From NCBI GenBank assembly GCA_041725895.1, contig JBGRQA010000023.1:1-64000 (forward strand): a DNA stretch of 64,000 nucleotides. Direction: 5' to 3'. Shown here piece after piece: positions 10,162 through 20,100 of this stretch. Under the pieces are notes generated by a model. That model did no database searches and was not told the origin of the DNA. It was given only the letters and a program-made list of their open reading frames with translations. The position numbers and the translations under genes were made by a program. The stretch's first letter is position 1, and each line of letters begins with the position of its first letter. Source of the stretch: JBGRQA01 sp041725895 (GTDB lineage: Bacteria; Bacteroidota; Bacteroidia; Bacteroidales; Marinifilaceae).

Positions 10162-10198
10162 AAAAAAATAGGAAGACACGCAATGCGTCTTCCTATTT
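10162..10198 (-). terminator. Rho-independent terminator of mrp
   Basis: On the minus strand the arms AAATAGGAAGAC and GTCTTCCTATTT form a 12-bp stem followed by a T run. It sits 20 bp after the mrp stop codon. Confidence 0.85.
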
Positions 10199-10217
10199 AA
10201 AATTATATTTTTTCGAA

Positions 10218-11315
10218 TTAACGAGTCATCTTCACCTTTTGGGTAGGATTCATGTTCTTGTTTCGATCATCGATGGTCTCAATCAGATTCTGTGCCAATT
10301 GAGCAAAAGATAAACCTACCATGGAATCATCATTGCAAGCAGCAGGAACTCCACTGTCACCACCTTCGCGGATGCTTTGTACAATAGGAATTTGACCCAA
10401 AAGTTTCAATCCTTTTTCCTCTGCAAGTTTCTTGCAACCATCCTTGCCAAAGATGTAGTACTTATTTTCAGGAAGCTCGGCAGGAGTAAACCATGCCATG
10501 TTCTCAATTAAACCTAGCACAGGCACATTAACACCCGCTCCTTCGAACATATTGATACCTTTTACGGCATCGGCCAAAGCCACATCCTGCGGAGTACTTA
10601 CAACTACAGCTCCGGTTACCGGAACGGTTTGTACCAAAGTCAGGTGAATATCACTGGTTCCGGGTGGCAAATCGATTAGTACGTAATCCAGTTCGCCCCA
10701 GTTTCCCTCTTCAATCATCTGCTTCAACGCATTGGAAGCCATTGGGCCTCTCCAAACGGTTGCCTGGGCAGGATCAACAAAGAAACCGATGGACAACATC
10801 TTCACCCCGTACTTCTCGTGAGGTTCAATCACATCCTTGCCATCAACCTGGGTAAGGTGAGGACGTGCATCCTCAGAGGCAAACATCTTGGGTACCGAAG
10901 GGCCAAAAATATCCGCATCAATCAAACCTACCTTTGCTCCGGTCTTAGCCAAAGCAACAGCCAGATTGGAAGCTACAGTAGATTTTCCTACCCCTCCTTT
11001 ACCGGATGCAACTGCAATAACATTTTTTACCTTAGGCAAAACCTTAGGCTCTTCCACAATGTGAACTGCTTTAACTTTAATGTTACCTTTGATATCAGCA
11101 TCCTTGTCAACAAACTTTAGGATAGCACCTACACAGGCTTTTTTCAAAGGAACAATGTTGGGATCATCAGATTTCTGAAAAACCAGGTCGAAGCTGATTT
11201 TTTTCCCTTCTATTTTTAGACCTTGTACCATATCCAATGACATGATATCCTTATCGGAACCGGGATATTTCACCAGTCGTAAGGCATCGGTCACTTGCTT
11301 TTGAGTATAGCTCAT
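10218..11315 (-). CDS. mrp: Mrp/ApbC-type iron-sulfur cluster carrier ATPase
   Basis: 365 residues: an N-terminal MIP18/DUF59 domain (about 1-90), then a ParA/MinD-like ATPase with the deviant Walker A GKGGVGKS at 105-112 and the FGPS and DLPPGTSD blocks. Proteins of this family carry and deliver Fe-S clusters. The CxxC pair usually found near the C-terminal part (after ENMS.F) is absent here; the same place reads ENMAWFTPAELP, and the only cysteines are isolated. I believe this is common in Bacteroidota Mrp proteins, so it is probably a lineage trait and not decay. The gene has its own promoter and terminator and appears monocistronic. Confidence 0.9.
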   Translation of the reverse strand: MSYTQKQVTDALRLVKYPGSDKDIMSLDMVQGLKIEGKKISFDLVFQKSDDPNIVPLKKACVGAILKFVDKDADIKGNIKVKAVHIVEEPKVLPKVKNVIAVASGKGGVGKSTVASNLAVALAKTGAKVGLIDADIFGPSVPKMFASEDARPHLTQVDGKDVIEPHEKYGVKMLSIGFFVDPAQATVWRGPMASNALKQMIEEGNWGELDYVLIDLPPGTSDIHLTLVQTVPVTGAVVVSTPQDVALADAVKGINMFEGAGVNVPVLGLIENMAWFTPAELPENKYYIFGKDGCKKLAEEKGLKLLGQIPIVQSIREGGDSGVPAACNDDSMVGLSFAQLAQNLIETIDDRNKNMNPTQKVKMTR

Positions 11316-11356
11316 TCTATATTGAATTAGTAACTTTAAATATTCGTTTGCTAAAG

Positions 11357-11385
11357 CAAAGATACTACTTTAGATTCGTTTCAAA
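11357..11385 (-). promoter_or_regulatory. Bacteroidota promoter of mrp
   Basis: On the minus strand TTTG (11382-11385), a 17-bp spacer and TATCTTTG (11357-11364) match the TTTG/TAnnTTTG promoter of Bacteroidota. The -33 box overlaps the stop codon of the upstream ATL gene. Distance from the -7 box to the mrp ATG is about 41 bp. Confidence 0.55.
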
Positions 11386-11719
11386 TAACTTCCAGATCCA
11401 ATTCTTTTCCCGGATCCCAGAAAACTTGATCAAAATTTTGAATCTGATCATCAATCACTTCAATCCCCTCACTCTCCAATAATTCCTTCATGGTTTCCCC
11501 TCCAGGGAATCGGTGTTTTCCGGTTAATCTCCCCAAACGGTTGACCACCCGATGAGCAGGAACAAACTCCTCACAGGTGTTGGAATGCTTCAAAGCCCAC
11601 CCCACCATACGGGAACCCCGGGGCGATCCGATAAAGCGTGCAATAGCCCCATAGCTGGTAACTCTACCTGGGGGTATACTTTGCACCACCTGGTAGATTT
11701 GAGAGTAAAGATCAGACAT
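11381..11719 (-). CDS. Alkyltransferase-like (ATL) protein, MGMT family
   Basis: 112 residues, only the DNA-binding MGMT domain. The helix-turn-helix region PPGRVTSYGAIARFIG is intact, including the Arg finger region GSPRGSRMVG. The active-site motif PCHRV of alkylguanine methyltransferases reads PAHRV (Ala55 in place of the acceptor Cys), so the protein cannot take up an alkyl group. ATL proteins bind O6-alkylguanine and hand the lesion to nucleotide excision repair. It lies 2 bp downstream of trmB and is surely cotranscribed with it. Confidence 0.92.
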   Translation of the reverse strand: MSDLYSQIYQVVQSIPPGRVTSYGAIARFIGSPRGSRMVGWALKHSNTCEEFVPAHRVVNRLGRLTGKHRFPGGETMKELLESEGIEVIDDQIQNFDQVFWDPGKELDLEVI

Positions 11720-11721
11720 AA

Positions 11722-12471
11722 CTACTGGCCCTGTACTCTACGATCACGACCAAAACTACGATAGGAATCCAATTCAATCTCCACATCCGGCTCCACAAAC
11801 TCCGTCTTATCCTCTAGTTTAAAACTCAGGTATTTGATTGGGATACCACGGGTTAAAAATTGCCCCTCGTAAAAGGTGCGAATGGAAAGAATATGGTCGG
11901 CCATCCCGGAATTGTACAAATCGTTGGTATCAGTAACCACCTTTAGATTGTTCTCCTTTACCACGTAGGAAGTATACTCATACAGAAAAGCACTATCGGT
12001 TTTCAGGTGAATAATTCCATCGGGACTAAGCAAATTCTTATACCGATCTAAAAACCGGGTAGAAGTTAAACGTTTGCCCACCTTCTTCATCTGGGGATCA
12101 GGGAAAGTAATCCATATCTCGGCAATTTCTCCCGACGCAAAAATGGATTCCAAAAGTTCAGCATAGGTACGGATAAAAGCCACATTATTCAGCCCTTCAT
12201 CCAAAGCCTCTTTTGCTCCTTTCCACATCCGGGCACCTTTAATATCAATGCCAATAAAATTCTTATCGGGGTAATTACGAGCCAATCCTACTGTATATTC
12301 CCCTTTTCCACATCCCACTTCCAATACAATGGGATTATCATTCTTAAATACTTCTCTATGCCATGCTCCCTTGAGCTTATAATCTTTTTCCCACACCTCA
12401 TCATGTGTTGGTTGAAACACATTTTCAAAGGTCTTCATCTCTGCAAAACGCTGCAATTTTTTCTTTCCCAC
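11722..12471 (-). CDS. trmB: tRNA (guanosine(46)-N7)-methyltransferase
   Basis: 249 residues. TrmB makes m7G46 in the variable loop of tRNA using S-adenosylmethionine. The SAM-binding motif EVGCGKGEYT, the post-I acidic GIDIKGAR, and the catalytic block ITFPDPQMKK..GKRLT are all present. The N-terminal Lys-rich start (MGKKKLQRFAEMKTF) resembles other Bacteroidota TrmB proteins. It begins 25 bp after gldH on the same strand and runs into the ATL gene, consistent with one operon holB-ricT-gldH-trmB-ATL. Confidence 0.95.
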   Translation of the reverse strand: MGKKKLQRFAEMKTFENVFQPTHDEVWEKDYKLKGAWHREVFKNDNPIVLEVGCGKGEYTVGLARNYPDKNFIGIDIKGARMWKGAKEALDEGLNNVAFIRTYAELLESIFASGEIAEIWITFPDPQMKKVGKRLTSTRFLDRYKNLLSPDGIIHLKTDSAFLYEYTSYVVKENNLKVVTDTNDLYNSGMADHILSIRTFYEGQFLTRGIPIKYLSFKLEDKTEFVEPDVEIELDSYRSFGRDRRVQGQ

Positions 12472-12496
12472 AGTATTTTCTTTTCTGCGTTATCTG

Positions 12497-12973
12497 TTAT
12501 TCTGATTTTTCAACACGAAGTCCCACATCCACAATTCCGGGGATCTTCTTCTCTCTCATTCCCTGTTCATATTCAAAAACATAAGTTCCCGAATGAGGAA
12601 ACACCACCCTTGTTTTCAAAAGAAACTGGGAATCAAAAATATCTCCAAAGCCACTACCGTACCATCTCCCTGTCTCATCGGCCAGAGGACAATTAAAGGT
12701 GTCCTTTACAACTTCTCCCTTGGGCGAAATTGTTCGAATAAAAAGCCAAAGATTGGCTTTGGTATACTTTCCTGAATTCCGAACATCCACATACAAATTG
12801 TGTGGATTTAGAGTATCGGTAATGTTAACCTCAAAAGAAACGATATGCTCCCGATCCCATTTGGAATCCGGAATCTTTACATAGTCTTCAAAAACACGAT
12901 TGGAATCGCAGGAAGACAGGATCAATCCACTTAAAAGCACACAAAGGGCGCCAAAGAACTTCAAATGCGTCAT
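12497..12973 (-). CDS. gldH: Gliding motility lipoprotein GldH
   Basis: 158 residues with a lipoprotein signal (ALCVLLSGLILSSC, mature Cys22). The body (DYVKIPDSKW, LYVDVRNSGKYTKANLWLF, GRWYGSGFGDIFDSQF) is characteristic of GldH, a periplasm-facing lipoprotein required for gliding in Flavobacterium and kept in many non-gliding T9SS bacteria. Its start overlaps the end of ricT by 4 bp. Its exact biochemical role is not known. Confidence 0.93.
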   Translation of the reverse strand: MTHLKFFGALCVLLSGLILSSCDSNRVFEDYVKIPDSKWDREHIVSFEVNITDTLNPHNLYVDVRNSGKYTKANLWLFIRTISPKGEVVKDTFNCPLADETGRWYGSGFGDIFDSQFLLKTRVVFPHSGTYVFEYEQGMREKKIPGIVDVGLRVEKSE

Positions 12974-14118
12974 TTTTTGGAAGTATTGGGTTTTCTTGGT
13001 TTGCGATGCACTTTTCGTTTGGGACGTCGTTTGTTGCTTTTCGGTTTCTTCTTGTCAAATCGGTTCACGCTATCCTGTCCTACTACATTTTCATAGTCCA
13101 GAACTTTCGATTCCATCTTGTTTTCGCCGTTCACCAGTTTGTCAACCTTTACTCCCTTCTTGTTGAGACGGATAATTTCTTTTACCCGGTCAACAGACAA
13201 TTGAACCAGATTCACTGATGCAAATTTGTCAAACGAATACCACATTACCCGCTTAAAAATATCAGTTTTCTGATGGTAGGCAATTCCGTCCTTTGTTTCC
13301 AATGGGATATTGGTGGAAGGGAAATCTTTCTGAGCATCGATATAGCAATCCAGCTCATAGTTCAAACAGCATTTCAGTTTACCACACTGCCCGGCCAGTT
13401 TCTGAGGATTCAGCGAAATCTCCTGGTAACGTGCGGCATTTGTAGTTACCGATACAAAATTGGTAATCCAGGTAGAACAACAAAGCTCACGACCACAAGG
13501 ACCAATCCCTCCGATTCGGCCCGCTTCCTGACGCGCCCCAATCTGCCGCATTTCCACACGAATTTTGAACTGCTCGGCCAACACCTTGATCAGCTGTCGA
13601 AAATCCACCCGATCGTCAGCAATGTAGTAGAATATTGCCTTGGTTTTATCGCCCTGGTATTCCACATCACCAATCTTCATATCCAGTTTCAGATCAGCAG
13701 ATATCTGGCGGGCCTTAATCATTGTGCGATGCTCCAGTGCAATTGCTTCGTGCCATTTCTCCACATCCACAGGCTTGGCCTTTCGATAGACCTTCTTCAA
13801 CTCTGAGGATTTAGGATCCAGGTTTTGCTTCCGCATTTGTTCCCGAACTAAATCGCCGGTAAGGGTAACAATTCCGATATCATGCCCCGGAGAAGCTTCC
13901 ACTGCAATTACATCTCCCCGGTTCAATCGTATATTATTTGCGTTGGCATAAAAGCCTTTTCTTGTATTTTTGAATTTTACCTCGACAATATCAGGACAAA
14001 GTGCACTTTCAGGAACATCACTCAACCAATCATGAACATCCAGCTTACCCGCCAGAAGCCTGTGGTCTTTTTTATTGGAGGCGCAACCGCCACAGTTATT
14101 AGGTTCCTTTCTTTCCAT
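12970..14118 (-). CDS. ricT: RicT/YaaT-like PSP1 domain protein
   Basis: 382 residues. The central PSP1 domain (about 60-280) includes the Cys-bearing block GPCGRELCCSTW and GQCGKLKCCLNYE, where conserved cysteines are thought to hold Fe-S clusters in the RicA/F/T complex. There is also a short Cys motif at the N-terminus (NNCGGCASNKK). The C-terminal 40 residues are a basic Lys/Arg-rich tail. The gene is placed between holB and gldH and overlaps gldH by 4 bp. In Bacillus the complex affects mRNA maturation; RicA and RicF are not in this window. Confidence 0.9.
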   Translation of the reverse strand: MERKEPNNCGGCASNKKDHRLLAGKLDVHDWLSDVPESALCPDIVEVKFKNTRKGFYANANNIRLNRGDVIAVEASPGHDIGIVTLTGDLVREQMRKQNLDPKSSELKKVYRKAKPVDVEKWHEAIALEHRTMIKARQISADLKLDMKIGDVEYQGDKTKAIFYYIADDRVDFRQLIKVLAEQFKIRVEMRQIGARQEAGRIGGIGPCGRELCCSTWITNFVSVTTNAARYQEISLNPQKLAGQCGKLKCCLNYELDCYIDAQKDFPSTNIPLETKDGIAYHQKTDIFKRVMWYSFDKFASVNLVQLSVDRVKEIIRLNKKGVKVDKLVNGENKMESKVLDYENVVGQDSVNRFDKKKPKSNKRRPKRKVHRKPRKPNTSKK

Positions 14119-14215
14119 CTTCTATATATTGATTTTTAGTCGGTAATCGACGTACAAAATTAACGAATTTAATTAACAAACCTTTAAAGGTAACGAAATC
14201 GGGTATTTTCCCAAT

Positions 14216-15340
14216 TTAGGGCCGTAATAATTTCACCAGCCGCAAACTCATATCCAGAAACACGATTTTGCCGTTGGCATTTCGCTCCACATCACCATAA
14301 GCCCGCGACAACTCATCGGCAATGGCCCAAACATTCTCCTCATTGATAAAGGGGGAGAACTTGGAAGAAAACCCCATCTCTTCCGGGTTCAGGTAAACCA
14401 TTTCAGGCTTTTTAAGGTTCAGGATAAAGTTTTCACGCACCATTCGAAGAGCATACCCCAAAAAGCTTTTTTGCCGCTCCCGACCAATAGTAGCCATTTC
14501 TTCGGCCCAGGCCATTATGTCCAGGATTTTACGAGCATAACAGAGTCGCATGATCTGCACAAATTGATCGAAGTTGAACTTGTTCTCCGCCGAACTCTGA
14601 ATCAGGATGCGTGTCTGCCGGAAACTCCCACGAGCCAATCGGGCAATATGCCCCACCTGCTTCGGCTCCAGATCGTACTCTTTTCGGATCGCTTCCTCCA
14701 GGCAATTACTTTCGATACGAGGGACTTTCAACACCTGGGTACGGGAGCGAATCGTCTTCAGAATCTTGTCCGGCTCTTCGGCAACCATCAGGAACAAGGT
14801 TTTGGCCGGTGGTTCCTCAATCATTTTCAACAATTTATTGGCTGCCGACGCATGCATTTTTTCCGGCAACCAAATAATCATCACCTTGTATTCGCTTTCA
14901 TAAGTTTTCAAACTCAACTTTCGGATGATTTCCCCACTTTCGTGTGAATAAATCATTCCCTGGGCATTCTCCACCCCTATGTGATGGTACCACTCGTTAA
15001 GGTCGAAGTAGGGATTGGTAAGAATTTGCTCACGCCAGGCAGCAATGAAATTATCGCTGACCGGATGGCTCCCGCTTTTTCCCTTTACCACCGGGAAAAC
15101 GAAATGCAAATCGGGATGAACCAATTTCTGATACTTCCTACAGGAGGAACAAACACCGCATGAGTCGTTTCCCTGCTTATTCAAACAGGAAACGTATTGA
15201 GCCAGGGCAATTGCCAGAGCTAATTTCCCCACTCCGTTGGGCCCAACAAAAAGCTGGGCATGACTCACTCTATTCTCTTTTACTGCTTGAACCAGTCGCT
15301 GCTTCACAGCTTCTTGCCCAATTATATCTTTAAACTGCAT
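14216..15340 (-). CDS. holB: DNA polymerase III delta' subunit
   Basis: 374 residues from the ATG at 15340; this start begins MQFKDIIGQE, the normal beginning of clamp-loader subunits. An in-frame extension to 15466 exists but looks unlike protein sequence of the family. The AAA+ P-loop region is VGPNGVGKLALAIA (33-46) with Leu40 at the Ser/Thr position, fitting the non-hydrolysing delta' subunit. Four cysteines (52, 61, 64, 67) form the zinc site. The sensor block ANKLLKMIEEPPAKTLFLM follows. It is the first gene of the block holB-ricT-gldH. A 97-bp gap separates it from ricT. Confidence 0.92.
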   Translation of the reverse strand: MQFKDIIGQEAVKQRLVQAVKENRVSHAQLFVGPNGVGKLALAIALAQYVSCLNKQGNDSCGVCSSCRKYQKLVHPDLHFVFPVVKGKSGSHPVSDNFIAAWREQILTNPYFDLNEWYHHIGVENAQGMIYSHESGEIIRKLSLKTYESEYKVMIIWLPEKMHASAANKLLKMIEEPPAKTLFLMVAEEPDKILKTIRSRTQVLKVPRIESNCLEEAIRKEYDLEPKQVGHIARLARGSFRQTRILIQSSAENKFNFDQFVQIMRLCYARKILDIMAWAEEMATIGRERQKSFLGYALRMVRENFILNLKKPEMVYLNPEEMGFSSKFSPFINEENVWAIADELSRAYGDVERNANGKIVFLDMSLRLVKLLRP

Positions 15341-15497
15341 GTATACGATTCTATTTCTGAAGTTCAACAGGAACAAGCCAAAGGGATCGAAGCCATTCAA
15401 TCCTCCGGTCTCTATTTCAAAAGCATAATTACTTTTCAAACTCGCATTGGGGCATCCCCCAACCACACCTGTTGTTCCGTTTGGGAATTATAAGTAT

Positions 15498-15526
15498 CAA
15501 AGTTAAAAAAATATCCCTCCTATCAA
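15498..15526 (-). promoter_or_regulatory. Possible promoter of the holB operon
   Basis: On the minus strand TTG (15524-15526), an 18-bp spacer and TAACTTTG (15498-15505) fit the Bacteroidota pattern. It would leave a leader of about 150 bp before the holB ATG, in which I see no clear structure or gene. Confidence 0.4.
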
Positions 15527-15814
15527 GAAAGATTCCAAAAAATGTAATTCTTAAATCCTTCTAAATCCTTTCCCTATCCTATTCCATCCGAGGAAAAAAA
15601 GATGGTTGCCTCACATTCCCTCTTCTGAACACAGCAACAGGAATTTCCTGACAAAAAGAAAAACTGAAAACATTTGGATCCCAACATCCCCAAAATTGAC
15701 GTTTTACGGATAAATTTCCGCAATAAACAATCCTATGCAATCGTTTCAAACCCACAACCCAAACCTTCTCTATCCCCTACTAATCAAATAATTCCAAAAC
15801 ATATTCAACTCTTT
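15527..15814. other. Intergenic region upstream of pgk
   Basis: About 290 bp between the divergent holB and pgk promoters. The plus strand is rich in pyrimidines and A. I see no ORF, RNA structure or repeat in it. Confidence 0.6.
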
Positions 15815-15846
15815 TTTGCAGCAATTTGAAGAATGTTTTACCTTTG
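15815..15846 (+). promoter_or_regulatory. Bacteroidota promoter of pgk
   Basis: TTTG (15815-15818), a 20-bp spacer and TACCTTTG (15839-15846) match the -33/-7 consensus of the phylum closely. The predicted transcription start is about 25 bp before the ATG at 15878. Confidence 0.7.
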
Positions 15847-15877
15847 GTGAAGGTTAAAAACTAAATTATATAATACG

Positions 15878-17065
15878 ATGCAAACTATTGATTCTTACAA
15901 TTTTTCAGATAAGAAGGCAATTATCCGTGTGGATTTCAATGTGCCATTGAACGATCAGTTCGAAATTACTGATGACACCCGTATCCGTGCTGCACTTCCT
16001 ACCATCAAGAAGGTATTGGAAGGAAACGGATCAGTAATCCTGATGTCTCACCTGGGAAGACCAAAAGGTGTAGATGAGAAATTCTCTTTGAAGCATATTG
16101 TTGCTCACCTTTCTGAATTGTTGGGAAGCGAAGTTAAGTTTGCTGACGATTGTATTGGTGAAAGTGCAAAAAACATGGCTGGTGAATTGAAAGCCGGTGA
16201 AGTTTTGTTGCTTGAAAACCTGCGTTTCTATAGCGAAGAGAAAAAAGGTGACGAAGCATTCGCTAAAAAACTAGCTGACCTGGCTGATGTTTGGATTAAC
16301 GATGCTTTCGGTACTGCTCACCGTGCTCACGCTTCTACCGCTGTTATCGCTAAATTCTTCCCTGAAGACAAGATGTTCGGTTACGTAATCAACGGCGAGC
16401 TGGATAGCGTTGATAAGGTTTTGAAAGATACTAAAAGACCATTGACTGCTATTATGGGTGGTGCTAAAGTTTCTTCCAAAATTGAAATCATCGAGCACTT
16501 GATGAACAAAGTAGACAACCTGATCATTGGTGGTGGTATGACTTACACCTTTGTGAAAGCAATGGGTGGAAAAATTGGTGATTCATTGGTTGAGGACGAC
16601 AAGCTGGACGTAGCAAGAGAAATCCTGAAGAAAGCAGAAGAAAACAATGTGAAAATGCACCTTGCTGTTGATGCCTTGATCGCTGACGATTTCAACAACG
16701 ATGCCAACACCAAAGAGTGTGCTGTACACGAAATTCCAGCTGACTGGATGGGCTTGGATATTGCAGGTGAAACCATCAAGAACTTCTCAAAAGTAATTGA
16801 AGAATCCAAAACTATTCTTTGGAACGGTCCTGTAGGTGTATTCGAAATGGATACTTTCGCCAAAGGAACCAAAGCAATTGCTGATGCCATTGTAACTGCA
16901 ACCGAAAAAGGAGCCTTCTCACTAATCGGTGGTGGTGACTCTGTAGCTGCTATCAACAAGTACAACCTGGCTGATAAAGTAAGCTATGTTTCTACTGGTG
17001 GTGGTGCCCTTTTGGAATACATTGAAGGAAAAGAGCTTCCAGGTATCAAAGCCATCAGAGGATAA
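15878..17065 (+). CDS. pgk: Phosphoglycerate kinase
   Basis: 395 residues. It transfers phosphate between 1,3-bisphosphoglycerate and ADP in glycolysis. The signature RVDFNVPLND (17-26), the substrate Arg/His blocks MSHLGRPKG and FGTAHRAHAS, and the nucleotide loop IGGGDSVAA are present. The family-typical hinge and the C-terminal ATP domain are complete. The gene is flanked by its own promoter and a Rho-independent terminator, so it is a single-gene unit. Its codon choice (GCT, GGT, CTG rich) differs from that of the neighbouring genes, as expected for a highly expressed gene. Confidence 0.98.
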   Translation: MQTIDSYNFSDKKAIIRVDFNVPLNDQFEITDDTRIRAALPTIKKVLEGNGSVILMSHLGRPKGVDEKFSLKHIVAHLSELLGSEVKFADDCIGESAKNMAGELKAGEVLLLENLRFYSEEKKGDEAFAKKLADLADVWINDAFGTAHRAHASTAVIAKFFPEDKMFGYVINGELDSVDKVLKDTKRPLTAIMGGAKVSSKIEIIEHLMNKVDNLIIGGGMTYTFVKAMGGKIGDSLVEDDKLDVAREILKKAEENNVKMHLAVDALIADDFNNDANTKECAVHEIPADWMGLDIAGETIKNFSKVIEESKTILWNGPVGVFEMDTFAKGTKAIADAIVTATEKGAFSLIGGGDSVAAINKYNLADKVSYVSTGGGALLEYIEGKELPGIKAIRG

Positions 17066-17097
17066 TAACTCAAAAACATATCCCTTAGGGGAATTTC

Positions 17098-17127
17098 AAA
17101 GGCAGTCCATCACGGGCTGCCTTTTTT
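17098..17127 (+). terminator. Rho-independent terminator of pgk
   Basis: AAAGGCAG and CTGCCTTT form a stem, followed by a T run, 33 bp after the pgk stop. Confidence 0.85.
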
Positions 17128-17195
17128 TATTAAAAAATATTAACATTTTTAGGGCTTTTCCGTACTTTACCATACCAATCAATTAGTCGCTATCT

Positions 17196-20100
17196 ATGTT
17201 TGAATCTCTACCCAAATTTTTAAACTATCTTTTCGTATCCATTTTTCTCGTTGCTCTATCACTACCAACGGCCCAAGCCCAGGTAGATTCGGTGCATTAC
17301 ATTCCACCCATGTGTTCCTTCACATCCTCCTCTTCCAATGTGGATGATCACAGAATGGTGCTATCCACCACCGAAACAACTCCCTTCGATGTAAAAATCA
17401 CAAACAACAACGGGAGCTTTGTGCAAACAGTTACCGGCCTTTCCAGCTCAACTCCGAAGAAAGTTAACCTGAACAACCCTGGAAGAGGATTGAAATCTCA
17501 AGGTGTTATCGGCACCAACCAGCTCAACGATATTCTGGATACCGAGGGGTTGATTATTTCAGGACCAAAGAAATTCTTCGTAAGCATTCAGCAAAAATCA
17601 AGCGCGCAGGGTGACCTGCTTACCTCCAAGGGAACTACCGGCTTGGGTACTGACTTTTACAGCGGTCACATGTATTCTTCCAAAGGCGGCTATGATAGTC
17701 ACAACGGGCATTTCATAGGTGTTATGGCCACGGAGAACAATACGAACATCACTTTCAGCAATCCAAATGTAAAATTCTCAGGAAGATCAACGAACACATT
17801 CACTGTTAGTTTAAACAAAGGACAATCGGTCGTAGTTGGTGTTAGTGTGAACCAGATTAAATCACAACAAGGTTCAACAAAAAATTTGAATGTTGTTAAC
17901 GGTACTCATATCACCTCTAACAAACCCATTGCCGTAAGCTCCGGTTCCTGGTGTGCTTCCGGTTATCCTAATAGTAACCCTGGTCGTGATGTTGGTTTCG
18001 ATCAATTGGTTCCCACCGATGTTGTAGGGAAGGAGTATATCGTTATTAAAGGTCTGGGAAGATCAGGTGGAGCACAATACAACGAAAAGGTCCTGGTTGT
18101 TGCCACTGAATCCAACACAACGATTACCTATAAGAACAATTCAAGGACCAAAACCCTAAACAAGGCCGGGGACTATTTCTTTACCTCTATTTCTGATTTT
18201 AGCAACACCACCAATGGAAACATCTACATCCATGCCAATAAAAAAGTATTCGTTTACCAAACTCTTTCGGGAGCCAATAAAAAGCAGACTGCAGGTTTGT
18301 GCTTCATCCCTCCCCTAAAATGTACCGCAGACAAAGAGGTAACCATCGCCTTTGCCAATAGATTATCCAGCTTGCAGGTCAATCCAACTCTAAAACTGGT
18401 AACACAATCGGGTTCCCAAATTAAATTGAATGGGGTTAACCTGGCTTCCGGCTTCAAGAGCAACGTCCAGGGGAATACTTATTGGGAAACCTACAATATT
18501 CCCAAAACAGAACTTCAAAAATCGAAATATGGAGGAGGAAGCAACTGGAACTATACAATTTCTTCCACCGGAGCTCTGAATGCCATGCTGGCTTTTGAGA
18601 GTAACAATGTTGGAGGTGGAGGTTTTTTCTCTGGTTTCGGAGACATTCCCCAGGTGGAACAAAATCCTGAGCTGGTAGAACAAGGTTTATGTGGCGATAA
18701 TGTAATATTAACCGCTTCGGGATTTACCAATTACAATTGGTACAAAGAGGGAGAAATTGTCTCCGCCAACGACGATGCAACTTACGAACCTTCCGAGCCA
18801 GGAAGATACAAGGTTACCGGCTTATCGCCCTGCGGTAATTCCACTACGGAATCGTTCCCCTCCAGTGAAATTCGCATTCTCCCCTGTCTTTCGGTTACCA
18901 CAACCAGTTTGAATGCCACCGAAGGAACCGATCTGAATGCTGTTTTTCGTGTGGAGCTGTCCCATCCGTGGGCGGTTGAGGATAATGTGGATGTGACCTT
19001 CGATTATCAGACCAATTCCGGAACTGCTGCAAGTGGTCTGGATTACACCCCCGTTACCGGAAGTAGAACCATACCCGCAGGGAATGCCTATATCGACATA
19101 CCTGTTCAAATTGTAAATGATCCACTGGATGAAAATGACGAATCGTTTACATTGACCATCAGCAATGTGACAGAAGCCGTTGAAAGCATTAACACAGGCG
19201 CTTGTACGATAAAAGACAACGATCCCGCTCCTACCATCAGCATACAGGATCAGAGTTTTAACGAAAACGCAGGAACAATAGCTCTACAGGTAAATCTAAA
19301 CACGGAAAGTGGCAAAACTGTGAGTGCAAACTATTCAATAACTGACAATACCGCCTCCCATCCGGCTGATTTTTCTTCCGGTTCATACAGCGGAAATCTA
19401 AGCTTTGCACCGGGAGAAACCAGCAAGTCCATTTCGGTAAGCATCAACGATGACAACATTTACGAACCCGGCGGAGATGAACAATTCGCCATTGGCTTAA
19501 GTGCATTAAACAATGCCACTGCAGGAAATACCAATGCTACAATTTCCATCACAGACAACGAAAGTATCCCCAACATCACTGTTGCCAATACCAGTGCTGA
19601 AGAGGGGCAAAATATCATTTTCCAGGCGACAATTGATCACCCTGCTGACGAGGTTATTACCTTTAATTACCGGATTGCACTGACCAGTGGATCCGGGAAG
19701 GCAAAAAAACAGGATTTTATCAACTATTCGTCCTTTTCATCCGGAACCGTAACCATTCCAGCAGGACAAACAACTGTTGACTTTCCTGCTTTTGCTACCA
19801 AGGATGATAAATCAAATGAGCAGGCAGAAACATTTGCGGTTGATCTATCTTCGGCCAGTAACGGAAATTTGGGAACTACATCTGCTACCGGTACCATTTT
19901 GGATAATGAAGGAAATCCAACACTTTCCATCACCGGAGCTTCTGCTACCGAAGGAAATCCCATCAATTTCACCATATCGGTAAGTCCGGTTCGAAGTACA
20001 GATATCAACTTTGAATACCGAACCGTAAATGGAACGGCAAGCTCTCCGGCTGATTTTAATGGCGTAGGATGGACCTCCATTACATTACCCGCCAACCAAA

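Noticed and set aside
15341..15466. 42-codon N-terminal extension of holB
   Set aside because: The family starts at MQFKDIIGQE; the extension has no similarity and fits an untranslated leader.
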